Origin: Bacteroidales bacterium
GTDB lineage: Bacteria > Bacteroidota > Bacteroidia > Bacteroidales > UBA932
Direction of reading: 5' to 3'
Assembly: GCA_024401925.1 (NCBI GenBank)
Contig: JAKSKD010000001.1
Span: forward strand, 62,001 to 126,000
Length of the DNA stretch: 64,000 nt
Under the pieces are notes generated by a model. That model saw only the letters and a program-made list of their open reading frames with translations, searched no databases and was not told the DNA's origin. How positions within the stretch are numbered: the stretch's first letter is position 1; the number at the start of each line of letters is the position of its first letter. The translations under genes were made by a program, and so were the position numbers. Below are positions 46,917 through 54,921 of the stretch, piece after piece.

Positions 46917-47276
46917 ATGGAAGAAGAGAAAGAAATATTGACAGCCAAGGATGTACAGGAACTTGCGCCCATATACGAGAACGTCGTGCAGGCGCTCAAG
47001 CAGGTGTACGATCCTGAAATTCCAGTCAATATTTATGATTTGGGGCTGATTTACGAGCTGAACGTCAACAAAGAGCACGAAGTGTACATAAAGATGACGT
47101 TCACGGCACCTAATTGCCCTATGGCGGATGAGGTTGTAGCTGAGGTACAGGCGTCAGTGGAAGATGCTCCGGGCGTGAAGAAATGCACGATTGAGCTTGT
47201 CTTTGAGCCTGCGTGGGATCAGAGCCTGCTTTCGGATGAAGCCAGAGTGGCATTGGGGATGGATCCTGAGATGTAG
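46917..47276 (+). CDS. MIP18/DUF59 (SufT-like) Fe-S assembly protein
   Basis: A 119-residue member of the SufT/PaaD-like family involved in maturing Fe-S proteins. VYDPEIPVNIYDLGLIYEL (about 38-56) and TFTAPNCPMADEVVAEV with the conserved Cys are diagnostic. In the suf operon, a role in cluster transfer is likely. folK starts 2 bases downstream. Confidence 0.92.
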   Translation: MEEEKEILTAKDVQELAPIYENVVQALKQVYDPEIPVNIYDLGLIYELNVNKEHEVYIKMTFTAPNCPMADEVVAEVQASVEDAPGVKKCTIELVFEPAWDQSLLSDEARVALGMDPEM

Positions 47277-47278
47277 CT

Positions 47279-47704
47279 ATGTTGGAGAAGGTATATTTTT
47301 CTCTAGGCAGCAATCTCGGGGACCGGCAGGCCAATCTGGACGGGGCGGTCAGCAGGATGGAAGAAGCTTTCGGGAAGCCCTGTGCGAAGCGGTCCGGGAC
47401 TCTCGAAACAAAGTCCTGTGGCTTTGACGGGGAGGATTTTCTGAATTGCGCTGTGATGTTCGAGCTGGAGGACTCCCCTGCTGGGGTCCTGAAGAAGTGT
47501 AAGGAAATTGAGAGTGAGATGGGAAGGCCGAATGCGGAGCCGGAATATGACGCTGCAGGAAAAAGGGTCTATCATAACAGAACGATAGATATTGACATAC
47601 TTCTCTACGGAGATAGAAAAATAGACACAAAGACGCTGACAATCCCCCACCCGCGTATGTATGAGAGGGATTTTGTAATGGTACCGCTGAAAGAAATAAT
47701 TTAA
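47279..47704 (+). CDS. folK: 2-amino-4-hydroxy-6-hydroxymethyldihydropteridine pyrophosphokinase
   Basis: Transfers pyrophosphate from ATP to the pterin in folate synthesis. FSLGSNLGDRQANL (7-20), FLNCAVMFE, NRTIDIDILLYGD with the metal-binding Asp pair, and IPHPRMYERDFVMVPL. 141 residues. In an operon with suf genes and glyS; folA and thyA are in a separate operon. Confidence 0.95.
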   Translation: MLEKVYFSLGSNLGDRQANLDGAVSRMEEAFGKPCAKRSGTLETKSCGFDGEDFLNCAVMFELEDSPAGVLKKCKEIESEMGRPNAEPEYDAAGKRVYHNRTIDIDILLYGDRKIDTKTLTIPHPRMYERDFVMVPLKEII

Positions 47705-47715
47705 AATCAAACAAT

Positions 47716-49254
47716 ATGACACAAGACGAATTATTCAAGGTTCTCGTTGCGCATTGCAAGGAATATGGTTTCATTTTCCCTTCAAGCGAGATTTATGACG
47801 GACTTGCCGCCGTTTATGACTACGGTCAGATGGGCTCTGAACTTAAGACCAACATCAAGCAGTATTGGTGGAATGCAATGACCCGCCTCAATGAGAACAT
47901 CGTAGGTATTGATTCCTGCATTTTCATGCACCCTAAGATCTGGGAGGCTTCCGGTCACGTAGGTGCTTTCAATGACCCTCTGATAGACAATAAAGATTCA
48001 AAGAAAAGGTACCGCGCAGACGTCCTCATCGAGGATTATCTCGGAAAGATTGAGGAAAAGATTAATAAGGAAGTCGAGAAGGGACGCAAAAAGTTCGGGG
48101 ATAGTTTCAATGAGGAGCAGTTCCGTGCAACTAACCCTAATGTGCTCAGGGAGAAGGCGAAATATGATGAGGTTCACAACCGTTTCGTAAAGGCCGAACA
48201 GGAGTCGAATTTCGATGAATATCGTCAGATCATCATTGACTGCAACATCGTCTGCCCTATCAGCGGCACTTGCAACTGGACCGAGGTCCGTCAGTTCAAC
48301 CTTATGTTCAGCACTTCCATCGGAAGCACTTCAGACGGAGCAAATACAATTTATCTGCGTCCTGAGACCGCACAGGGCATTTTTGTGAACTATCTTAACG
48401 TGCAGAAGACCGGCCGTATGAAGATTCCTTTCGGAATCGCGCAGATTGGAAAGGCTTTCCGCAATGAGATTGTAGCACGTCAGTTCATCTTCCGTATGAG
48501 GGAGTTCGAGCAGATGGAGATGCAGTTCTTCATCAAGCCGGGCACAGAGCTCGACTGGTTCGCAAAATGGAAGGAGCAGAGAATGAAATGGCACGTGAAT
48601 CTCGGTATGGGAGCAGAGAATTACCGCTTCCACGACCACGAGAAGCTTGCCCACTACGCAAATGCGGCTACCGACATCGAGTTCCAGTTCCCGTTCGGTT
48701 TCAAGGAACTTGAGGGTATCCACAGCCGCACAAACTTCGACCTCGGCAACCACCAGAAATTCTCCGGGAAGAAGATTGAATATTTCGATCCGGAAGAGAA
48801 TGCTTCATACACTCCATACGTCATCGAAACTTCAATAGGTGTGGATAGAATGGTGCTTGCAGTGCTCTCAAATTCATATCATGAGGAGCAGCTCGAAGGT
48901 GGCGACAGCCGCGTTGTGCTCAGCATCCCTGCACCTCTCGCCCCTGTCAAGGCTGCAGTCCTTCCTCTCGTGAAGAAAGATGGTCTGCCGGAGCTCGCCC
49001 AGGAAATCATGAACGACCTCAAGTTCGATTTCAACTGCCAATATGAGGAAAAGGATTCCATCGGAAAGAGATATCGCCGTCAGGATGCCATCGGAACTCC
49101 GTTCTGTATCACTGTGGATCACGACTCCCTTGAAGATCATTGCGTTACAGTCCGTGATCGTGACACGATGCAGCAGGAAAGAGTTCCAATTTCAGAACTT
49201 AAAGCTCTCATTGACAGTAAGGTCAATATGAACAATCTTCTCAGAAATCTCTAG
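47716..49254 (+). CDS. glyS: Glycyl-tRNA synthetase, single-chain dimeric type
   Basis: Charges tRNA-Gly. It is the alpha2-type class II enzyme, 512 residues in one chain, distinct from the alpha2beta2 glyQ/glyS of E. coli. Features: FIFPSSEIYDGLAAVYDYGQ (about 19-38), LRPETAQGIFVNY (motif 1/2 region), GIAQIGKAFRNEI, EQMEMQFFI, and SIGVDRMVLAVL (motif 3). The anticodon domain is C-terminal. It ends 2 bases from the convergent PAP2 gene. Confidence 0.97.
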   Translation: MTQDELFKVLVAHCKEYGFIFPSSEIYDGLAAVYDYGQMGSELKTNIKQYWWNAMTRLNENIVGIDSCIFMHPKIWEASGHVGAFNDPLIDNKDSKKRYRADVLIEDYLGKIEEKINKEVEKGRKKFGDSFNEEQFRATNPNVLREKAKYDEVHNRFVKAEQESNFDEYRQIIIDCNIVCPISGTCNWTEVRQFNLMFSTSIGSTSDGANTIYLRPETAQGIFVNYLNVQKTGRMKIPFGIAQIGKAFRNEIVARQFIFRMREFEQMEMQFFIKPGTELDWFAKWKEQRMKWHVNLGMGAENYRFHDHEKLAHYANAATDIEFQFPFGFKELEGIHSRTNFDLGNHQKFSGKKIEYFDPEENASYTPYVIETSIGVDRMVLAVLSNSYHEEQLEGGDSRVVLSIPAPLAPVKAAVLPLVKKDGLPELAQEIMNDLKFDFNCQYEEKDSIGKRYRRQDAIGTPFCITVDHDSLEDHCVTVRDRDTMQQERVPISELKALIDSKVNMNNLLRNL

Positions 49255-49256
49255 AA

Positions 49257-50000
49257 TTAGAATTTCATAGTAACAGCAGCATAGGTGGCGCCAGAATACG
49301 GATCGTATCCTGGCGCTATTCCAATCTGCAGGTTTTCGGGAATATTTATTCCGAACAATTTTTTTGTCGGCTCCAATAGCCAGCAACCGATATTTGCGCT
49401 GAGTATTCCTATTCCGGCTCCATACAGGACATCGCTCAGCCAGTGCCAGTTGCGGTACAGTCTCATGACGGCAACAGCCGTGGCGACGCCGTAAGCCCCG
49501 GCTCCCCAGCCCCATCCGTATTCTTTCCTAACAAGTTCCGCACTCGTGAATACAAAGGCGCAGTGACCGGAAGGGAAGGATTTGGTATTATATCCGTTAG
49601 GTCTCGGGGAGTAAATGAGTTCCCGAGAAAGTCCTGAAATAATTCCGCATGAAGCATAGGCCAGAGCTCCTTCAATGGCACGGTCGATGAAATAATGTCC
49701 GGCCTTCACGCCGGTAATTCCCAAGCCAAGGTCCATTGCAAGTGGTACATATTGGATGTAATCGTCAAAGCAGGGGTCGCTTTTGCCTCCGTTCCATTCC
49801 TGCATTTTTTCATTAACGGCCATATCCCAAGTGTCGTGGGCGGCATAATGGATAGCGAAGCCGGACCCGATCAGAATACTAGGAGCAATCAGGTGGGCAG
49901 CCTTGAATGCCGATGTGGAATCAATCCCGGCTATTTTCTGCGCATTTACGGGGATTGTAGTCAGCACCAAAGCAAGTATTATGAAGCTGTTCAGTCGCAT
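49257..50000 (-). CDS. PAP2-family phosphatase, exported
   Basis: A membrane-associated acid phosphatase fold protein acting on lipid phosphates or pyrophosphates at the periplasmic face. Motifs: SRELIYSPRPNG (motif 1), FPSGHCAF (motif 2) and YRNWHWLSDVLYG (motif 3 with catalytic His and Asp). The frame can start at 50033, but MRLNSFIILALVLTTIPVNAQ (ATG at 50000) is a proper signal peptide, giving 247 residues. A lipid A or undecaprenyl pyrophosphate substrate is possible; the sequence does not decide. Confidence 0.9.
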   Translation of the reverse strand: MRLNSFIILALVLTTIPVNAQKIAGIDSTSAFKAAHLIAPSILIGSGFAIHYAAHDTWDMAVNEKMQEWNGGKSDPCFDDYIQYVPLAMDLGLGITGVKAGHYFIDRAIEGALAYASCGIISGLSRELIYSPRPNGYNTKSFPSGHCAFVFTSAELVRKEYGWGWGAGAYGVATAVAVMRLYRNWHWLSDVLYGAGIGILSANIGCWLLEPTKKLFGINIPENLQIGIAPGYDPYSGATYAAVTMKF

Positions 50001-50056
50001 AACTTTTAACTGAAGCCAAATATAATAAAACACGGCATTTCAGAAAAATTCTTTGT

Positions 50057-50064
50057 TATATTTG
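50057..50064 (+). promoter_or_regulatory. -7 box for CNNM-rSAM-lipoprotein unit
   Basis: TATATTTG, ending 4 bases before the ATG at 50069; predicted leader about 1 base. Confidence 0.55.
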
Positions 50065-50068
50065 TGGT

Positions 50069-51118
50069 ATGGTAGCTTTGTTGATATTTCTGTTGGGTGC
50101 AATGTGTATTTCCTTCCTGTGTTCAATACTGGAAGCTACGCTGATGAGCACGCCGATTTCCTATATTGCAATGCGTGAAGATGAAGGTTACAGGCACGCT
50201 GAAAGACTCAAAGGCTACAAGCAGGACCCGTCCCGCCCCCTGGCCGCCATACTTTCCCTCAATACCATCGCCAACACCATAGGTGCCGCCGGGGTCGGCC
50301 AGCAGGCAACGATTCTTTTCGGATCGCAGTGGTTCGGACTTGTCAGCGCAATCACCACCATCCTTATCCTTGTATTCTCCGAAATAATACCTAAAACCAT
50401 AGGAACCACGTACTGGAAGCAGCTTTCGGGATTCGTTACCGTCACTATTCGTGTGATGATAATCGTCCTTTTCCCGATAGTTGTCAGCGTGGAGTTCCTT
50501 CAGAAGCTCATTTCTCCAAAGCAGAAATCCGATACCTCTATATCCAGGGAGGAGGTGAGTGCGATGGCTGATGTAGCAGAGGAATCGGGGGAGATAGAGG
50601 AAGACGAGAATGAAATCATCCAGAATCTTCTGAACATAGATGAAATTTCAGTAAAAGATGCAATGACGCCGCGAGTGGTTGCCGCCATTGCGCCGGAGTC
50701 TATGACAATCAAGCGTTTCTATAAGGACCGCCGTTTTCTTCACCACAGCCGCATACCGGTGTTTGCGGATAATGACGAGTACATCACGGGCTATATCCTG
50801 CGTATGGAGGCCTTGCAGCTTATGGCTGAAGACAAATACGATATGACCCTCGGCGACATCAGGAGGGACATAGAAAGTTATTCGGAGGATACCAAAATCG
50901 AGACCATCTGGGACGATATGCTTGCCAAGAAGGAGCAGATTGCCGTCATATGCGACGAGTATGGCGCCTTCCAGGGAATAATCACTATGGAGGATGTCAT
51001 AGAGACCATTCTAGGCGACGAGATAGTGGATGAGAGGGATGCGGTGGTGGATATGCAGCAACTTGCCCGGGACAAATGGAAATTGTGGCACCGGAGCGCC
51101 AGGTCTGAAAAGCAATAA
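50069..51118 (+). CDS. CNNM (DUF21) transmembrane protein with CBS pair
   Basis: A 349-residue hemolysin/CorC-type protein: three or four TM segments (about 1-140, including FSEIIPKTIG), then a CBS pair (about 190-315; MTPRVVAAIAPE, YDEYG-like ICDEYGAFQGIITMEDVIETILGDEIVDE). Relatives transport or regulate Mg2+ or Co2+. The C-terminal CorC_HlyC domain of many relatives is missing; the protein stops about 30 residues after the CBS pair. The rSAM gene begins 8 bases downstream, so the three genes form one unit. Confidence 0.9.
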   Translation: MVALLIFLLGAMCISFLCSILEATLMSTPISYIAMREDEGYRHAERLKGYKQDPSRPLAAILSLNTIANTIGAAGVGQQATILFGSQWFGLVSAITTILILVFSEIIPKTIGTTYWKQLSGFVTVTIRVMIIVLFPIVVSVEFLQKLISPKQKSDTSISREEVSAMADVAEESGEIEEDENEIIQNLLNIDEISVKDAMTPRVVAAIAPESMTIKRFYKDRRFLHHSRIPVFADNDEYITGYILRMEALQLMAEDKYDMTLGDIRRDIESYSEDTKIETIWDDMLAKKEQIAVICDEYGAFQGIITMEDVIETILGDEIVDERDAVVDMQQLARDKWKLWHRSARSEKQ

Positions 51119-51126
51119 TATTCGGA

Positions 51127-52197
51127 ATGTCACAATTGTCCGTCAAACAACTTCTTGAATTGGCTGTCTTCAACAAGGTGGTTGAGGAACAGACGCGGCA
51201 GCATCCTCTGAGGCAGTTGTTCTGGGAAAGCACGCTGCGCTGCAATATGAAATGCCAGCATTGCGGCAGTGATTGCAAAGTGTCAACCACGCATCCGGAT
51301 ATGCCTTTTGAGGACTTTGAAAAGGTGCTCAGGCGAATAAAAGAGGCATATGATTCGCACGAAATCAGCGTTGTTGTCACAGGCGGCGAACCTTTGATGA
51401 GGCATGACATTGTTGAATGCGGACGGAAAATATATAGCCTCGAATTCCCTTGGGGAATGGTTTCCAACGGCTTTTTGATGACGGATAAAAAGATTGACGA
51501 CCTGCTCGGAGCGGGAATGCGTGCTGCTACAATCAGTCTTGACGGTCTGGAGGAGAATCACGATTGGATGAGGGGAGTGCCGGGATCGTTCAGGAATGCA
51601 TCACATGCGATAGAGCGCCTTGCAAAAGAGCCGCATTTTGGGTTTGATGTGGTGACTTGCGTCAATCAGCGCAATTTCAGACAACTTGGCGAGTTTAAGG
51701 AATATCTAATCAGCCTGGGCCTCAAGAAGTGGCGGATATTTACCGTTTTTCCTGTCGGACGTGCTGCCGGTAATCCGGAACTGCAGATAGACAGCGAACA
51801 ATACAGACAGTTGATGGGCTTCATAATCGACACGCGGAAGGAAGGCAGGATTTCGGTAAGTTACGCCTGCGAAGGCTTTCTGGGAAAGTATGAAGGAAAG
51901 GTACGTGACCATCTTTTCACTTGCCAGGCAGGAATCAGCATTGCCGGTGTCCGCATAGATGGCTCCATTTCGGCCTGTACCAGCATACGTTCAAATTACG
52001 ACCAGGGAAATATCTACACGGACGATATCGTCGATGTCTGGGAGAACCGGTTCGAAAATATGCGTGACAGGGAATGGATGCATTCCGGCGAATGTGCGGA
52101 CTGCGGATATTGGAAGTATTGTCACGGAAACGGCCTGCACCTGAGAGATGATGAAGGGCGTCTTATTCAATGTAATCTTAAAAAACTCTCAATATGA
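51127..52197 (+). CDS. Radical SAM/SPASM enzyme of the rSAM/lipoprotein system
   Basis: 356 residues. The radical SAM cluster motif CxxxCxxC is Cys39, Cys43, Cys46 in TLRCNMKCQHCGSDC; VVTGGEPLM and ISLDGLEENHDWMRG are the usual SAM-fold strands. The C-terminal SPASM-like region holds FTCQAGISIAGVRIDGSISAC, GNIYTDDIVDVWENRF and CADCGYWKYCHGNG, enough Cys for auxiliary clusters. SPASM enzymes usually modify ribosomal peptides or activate sulfatases. The sequence and the overlapping small lipoprotein gene match, as I recall, the TIGR04133/TIGR04134 pair, whose chemistry is unknown. The stop overlaps the lipoprotein start (ATGA). Confidence 0.88.
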   Translation: MSQLSVKQLLELAVFNKVVEEQTRQHPLRQLFWESTLRCNMKCQHCGSDCKVSTTHPDMPFEDFEKVLRRIKEAYDSHEISVVVTGGEPLMRHDIVECGRKIYSLEFPWGMVSNGFLMTDKKIDDLLGAGMRAATISLDGLEENHDWMRGVPGSFRNASHAIERLAKEPHFGFDVVTCVNQRNFRQLGEFKEYLISLGLKKWRIFTVFPVGRAAGNPELQIDSEQYRQLMGFIIDTRKEGRISVSYACEGFLGKYEGKVRDHLFTCQAGISIAGVRIDGSISACTSIRSNYDQGNIYTDDIVDVWENRFENMRDREWMHSGECADCGYWKYCHGNGLHLRDDEGRLIQCNLKKLSI

Positions 52198-52388
52198 AAA
52201 AGAGTATCTTGAAACTATTGTTAGTCGTTTTCGGTCTCAATGTATTCACATCGTGCTACGGCATGCCTCCTGGAGAATGGCCGGAACCAATTCCGGAACA
52301 GGAACCGGCGCAGGTCAGCGCTGCCAGTGACGCTCAGGATGATGCGGATCCGGAAGAGGAAGTGAATGATGAGCCACAGGCAGAGTAG
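52194..52388 (+). CDS. Minimal rSAM-associated lipoprotein, likely substrate
   Basis: 64 residues. A signal peptide ends in FTSC (Cys21), a lipobox. Mature protein starts CYGMPPGEWPEP, carrying the C-x-G-x-P type motif of rSAM-paired Bacteroidetes lipoproteins, then an acidic Ala/Glu/Pro tail to the end (residues 33-64, no aromatic or basic residue). Known partners, as I recall, carry a beta-sandwich of about 100 residues after the motif; here there is none. The modification site is therefore probably within Cys21-Pro32 (inference). Its ATG overlaps the rSAM stop. It ends 4 bases from convergent lrgB. Confidence 0.72.
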   Translation: MKKSILKLLLVVFGLNVFTSCYGMPPGEWPEPIPEQEPAQVSAASDAQDDADPEEEVNDEPQAE

Positions 52389-52392
52389 GGGA

Positions 52393-53088
52393 CTACAGGC
52401 CTAGAATACAGTTCAATACCGGGACGAGAATTGAAGTGACAACCCCCATTAGGATGATGCAGAGGGCACTGACCGCGCCTTCAAGCGCGCCAAGTTCAAT
52501 GGCTCTTCCTGTTCCTACGCCGTGAGAGGCGCAGCCCATAGAGATACCTTTTGATATGGGGTCCGTTATTTTCAATTTATCCAGCAGCATAGGCCCGAAT
52601 ACGGCTCCGAGCACTCCCGTCAGGACGACAGAAATTGCGAGCAGCGAGGTGTTCCCTCCAATCGTGGATGTGATGTCCAGCGCAATCGGCATTGTGACTG
52701 ATTTCGACTCCATAGACTTGATAAATACCTGACTCGCTCCGAACAGTTTCCCTATGCCCCATACACCGGTTATACCGACGACACTGCCGACCAGCACTGC
52801 GGACAGTATTGCGACCATATTCTTTTTGATTATCTCCAGATTGTCATAGAGACGCAGGGCGAGCGCAACCACGCACGGACCCATAAGAAAATCCAGCAGT
52901 TTGTTGCCTTCCTTGTAGGTGGAATATGGTATCTTGAAAATCAGCAGGACGGCTATGATGACGACCATAGCGGTAATGAATGGATGCAGTACGGATATTT
53001 TGCTTTTCCTCTGGACAAGCATACCGAGCAGGTATGAAGCAAGGGTCAGTAGCAACATTGCAGGCATACTGGTAACGATTTCTTTCAT
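52393..53088 (-). CDS. lrgB: LrgB-family membrane protein
   Basis: A 231-residue polytopic protein of the CidB/LrgB family (YohK-like). Features: FKIPYSTYKEGNKLLDFLMGPCVVALA, and the conserved late block SVTMPIALDITSTIGG, GMASHGVGTGRA-like GCASHGVGTGRAIELG. The frame is open 70 codons further upstream, but those residues are the lrgA gene in another frame; ATG 53088, overlapping the lrgA stop by 4 bases, fits the family. With LrgA it is linked to murein hydrolase control or export of pyruvate or glycolate-type acids in other bacteria. Confidence 0.93.
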   Translation of the reverse strand: MKEIVTSMPAMLLLTLASYLLGMLVQRKSKISVLHPFITAMVVIIAVLLIFKIPYSTYKEGNKLLDFLMGPCVVALALRLYDNLEIIKKNMVAILSAVLVGSVVGITGVWGIGKLFGASQVFIKSMESKSVTMPIALDITSTIGGNTSLLAISVVLTGVLGAVFGPMLLDKLKITDPISKGISMGCASHGVGTGRAIELGALEGAVSALCIILMGVVTSILVPVLNCILGL

Positions 53089-53444
53089 CGGTTGTTCCTC
53101 CTGTTTTGAAGCCTTGAAATTGACTGGTGCGTCCATCCTGCGGATGCGAATACCGCGAACCAGCATACTGCTATAATCACAAGCCAGGTAATCAGGTTGG
53201 TTCTGATAATTCCCCACTGGTCGATTATTCCGATTATGGAAGGGACGAACAGTATGGTTATGTTGTTGGTGAGGAAATCGGATACCGACCGTATCCAATC
53301 CGCCTTGATTACTTTGGTCATGAGGGCGAGGAACAGCAATATCATACCGATGACGCTTCCCGGCATAAAATGTCCGATCAGCGCGGAAATAAGCTCTCCC
53401 GCCAGAAGAAAAGCAAGAATGATACTGAATCCCAGAACCGGCAT
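53085..53444 (-). CDS. lrgA: LrgA/CidA-family holin-like membrane protein
   Basis: 119 residues with four TM segments. GELISALIGHFMPGSVIGMILLFLAL is the family hallmark, and FVPSIIGIIDQWGII follows. Translationally coupled with lrgB. The DUF4143 ATPase gene ends 12 bases upstream on the same strand, but a shared function is not evident. Confidence 0.93.
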   Translation of the reverse strand: MPVLGFSIILAFLLAGELISALIGHFMPGSVIGMILLFLALMTKVIKADWIRSVSDFLTNNITILFVPSIIGIIDQWGIIRTNLITWLVIIAVCWFAVFASAGWTHQSISRLQNRRNNR

Positions 53445-53456
53445 ATACTCTCTTTT

Positions 53457-54800
53457 TTATAAAAAGAACGCTAAATACGCCGGAATGTACCTGACGGACT
53501 CCTTGTGGACGTAATCTTTTGTGTAGATCAGATAGCGGTCATTGGTGATGCGGGAGGAGAATTTTTTACAAAATTCATCCATAGATGCGTGTGTCTTGTA
53601 AGATGAAGATTTTACCTCAATAGGAGTAATCTTGGTTCCGCGCGAGAGGAGGAAATCCACCTCGTAGTTGTGCTTGCCGCTCCCTGTTGGCCAGGTGTGG
53701 TAGAACAACTTGTTCCCAGATGCGGTGAGCATCTGAGCCACGATATTCTCGTAAAGATACCCTAGGTTCGTGGAGAGCTTGTCATTGAGCAGGTGTTCAT
53801 AAATGACATTCTCCGTGAAGGCCTTGTCCCTGAAGGCAAGCGTCACGAAGAGGCCGGTGTCTCCGACAAACATCTTGTACTGCATCAGTTCTTCCGTGCT
53901 GCCAAGTCCGACATTAGGATCATCGCTGTGGTGCGAGATATTCACGGTTCTGGTCTTCTCCATCTCGGATATAAGTTCGATGAAATCTTCTGCGTGTGAA
54001 CCAGGAATGACTTTGGATATCTGGTAGCGCGATGCATTACTGTTGAGCTGTGCAGGAATGGCAGCGAATATCCTGGCTGCCTTTCCGGTAGGATCGATCT
54101 TGCTGAAATCCTCGTCATACAGGTCGAGAATCAGGCGTTTTGCGTGGTCCACTACCTCAAAATTGTTGGACTCCAGATAAGCATCGACAGCTTGAGGCAT
54201 TCCTCCAACCAGCATATAAAGCCGGAAATCCCGCATCAGTTTGCGGTGAGCTTCATTCAGAGGTTGAGGATGTTCCCAGACTGAGCGAAGGATTGGAATA
54301 GTGGCCATATCACCCATAGCCCAGCGGAACTCTTCATAGTCCATAGGGTACATACTGATGCGCTCCTCTTCGCTTGGGATGAGGATATTCTGTGTATTCT
54401 TACGAATGGAAATCAAAGAACCTGTTTCGATATAATCATAGCGATGGTCCTCCACAAAAGACTTGATAGCCTGACGGGCCAAAGGCTGGAATTGCACCTC
54501 ATCGAACACGATGAGGGACTTACGTTCCACCAGCTGTACCCCGTAAATGAGTTGGAGTCTAAGGAATATATAGTTCAAATCCGAAACGTCATTGAACAAG
54601 TCCTTCACCTCCTGAGAGCACTTTGTGAAGTCTATGAAGATGAACGATTCATATTCATTCTTTGCAAAGGTTTTGACGATGGTGGATTTGCCGACTCGAC
54701 GGGCGCCCTCTATTAGAAGTGCACTCTTTCCGTTGCTGCGTTCCTTCCACTGGAGAATGCTGTCATAAATCTTGCGTTTAAAGAGTCTTTCAGGTCCCAT
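53457..54800 (-). CDS. AAA (AAA_14) ATPase with DUF4143 and PD-(D/E)xK-like tail
   Basis: 447 residues. Walker A GARRVGKST (32-40), Walker B LIVFDEVQF, sensor-like ETGSLISI, then DUF4143 and a C-terminal EVDFLLSRG..PIEVKSS that resembles the D-(E)xK core of restriction-like nucleases. The family is abundant and often duplicated in Bacteroidales; its role is not known, and a toxin-antitoxin-like or mobile behaviour has been guessed. It is preceded by a TATATTCG -7 box and 33-bp tandem repeats. Confidence 0.88.
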   Translation of the reverse strand: MGPERLFKRKIYDSILQWKERSNGKSALLIEGARRVGKSTIVKTFAKNEYESFIFIDFTKCSQEVKDLFNDVSDLNYIFLRLQLIYGVQLVERKSLIVFDEVQFQPLARQAIKSFVEDHRYDYIETGSLISIRKNTQNILIPSEEERISMYPMDYEEFRWAMGDMATIPILRSVWEHPQPLNEAHRKLMRDFRLYMLVGGMPQAVDAYLESNNFEVVDHAKRLILDLYDEDFSKIDPTGKAARIFAAIPAQLNSNASRYQISKVIPGSHAEDFIELISEMEKTRTVNISHHSDDPNVGLGSTEELMQYKMFVGDTGLFVTLAFRDKAFTENVIYEHLLNDKLSTNLGYLYENIVAQMLTASGNKLFYHTWPTGSGKHNYEVDFLLSRGTKITPIEVKSSSYKTHASMDEFCKKFSSRITNDRYLIYTKDYVHKESVRYIPAYLAFFL

Positions 54801-54820
54801 ATATATATTATCTGACGGTG

Positions 54821-54828
54821 CGAATATA
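54821..54828 (-). promoter_or_regulatory. -7 box (7/8) for DUF4143 ATPase
   Basis: Minus strand TATATTCG, 19 bases after a TTTG that serves as a -33 element and lies in the 33-bp tandem repeat. Confidence 0.5.
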
Positions 54829-54841
54829 GCGGGAATTGTGG

Positions 54842-54921
54842 TTTCCTCAAAATTTTTATCAGTGTTTTTCGCAATTTCCTCAAAATCTTTTTAGCCATTT
54901 TTCGCAAAATCCTCAAAATGG
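54842..54921. repeat. 33-bp tandem repeat, 2.4 copies
   Basis: Units 54842-54874 and 54875-54907 share TTTCCTCAAAAT at the start and TTTTTCGCAA at the end with an imperfect middle; 54908-54921 repeats the start once more (TCCTCAAAAT). On the minus strand each unit holds ATTTTGAGG, so each offers a TTTG for the -33 position of the ATPase promoter. Confidence 0.8.

Noticed and set aside
52393..53298. Longer 301-codon version of lrgB
   Set aside because: The extra 70 residues are lrgA sequence in a different frame; the ATG overlapping the lrgA stop is the natural start.
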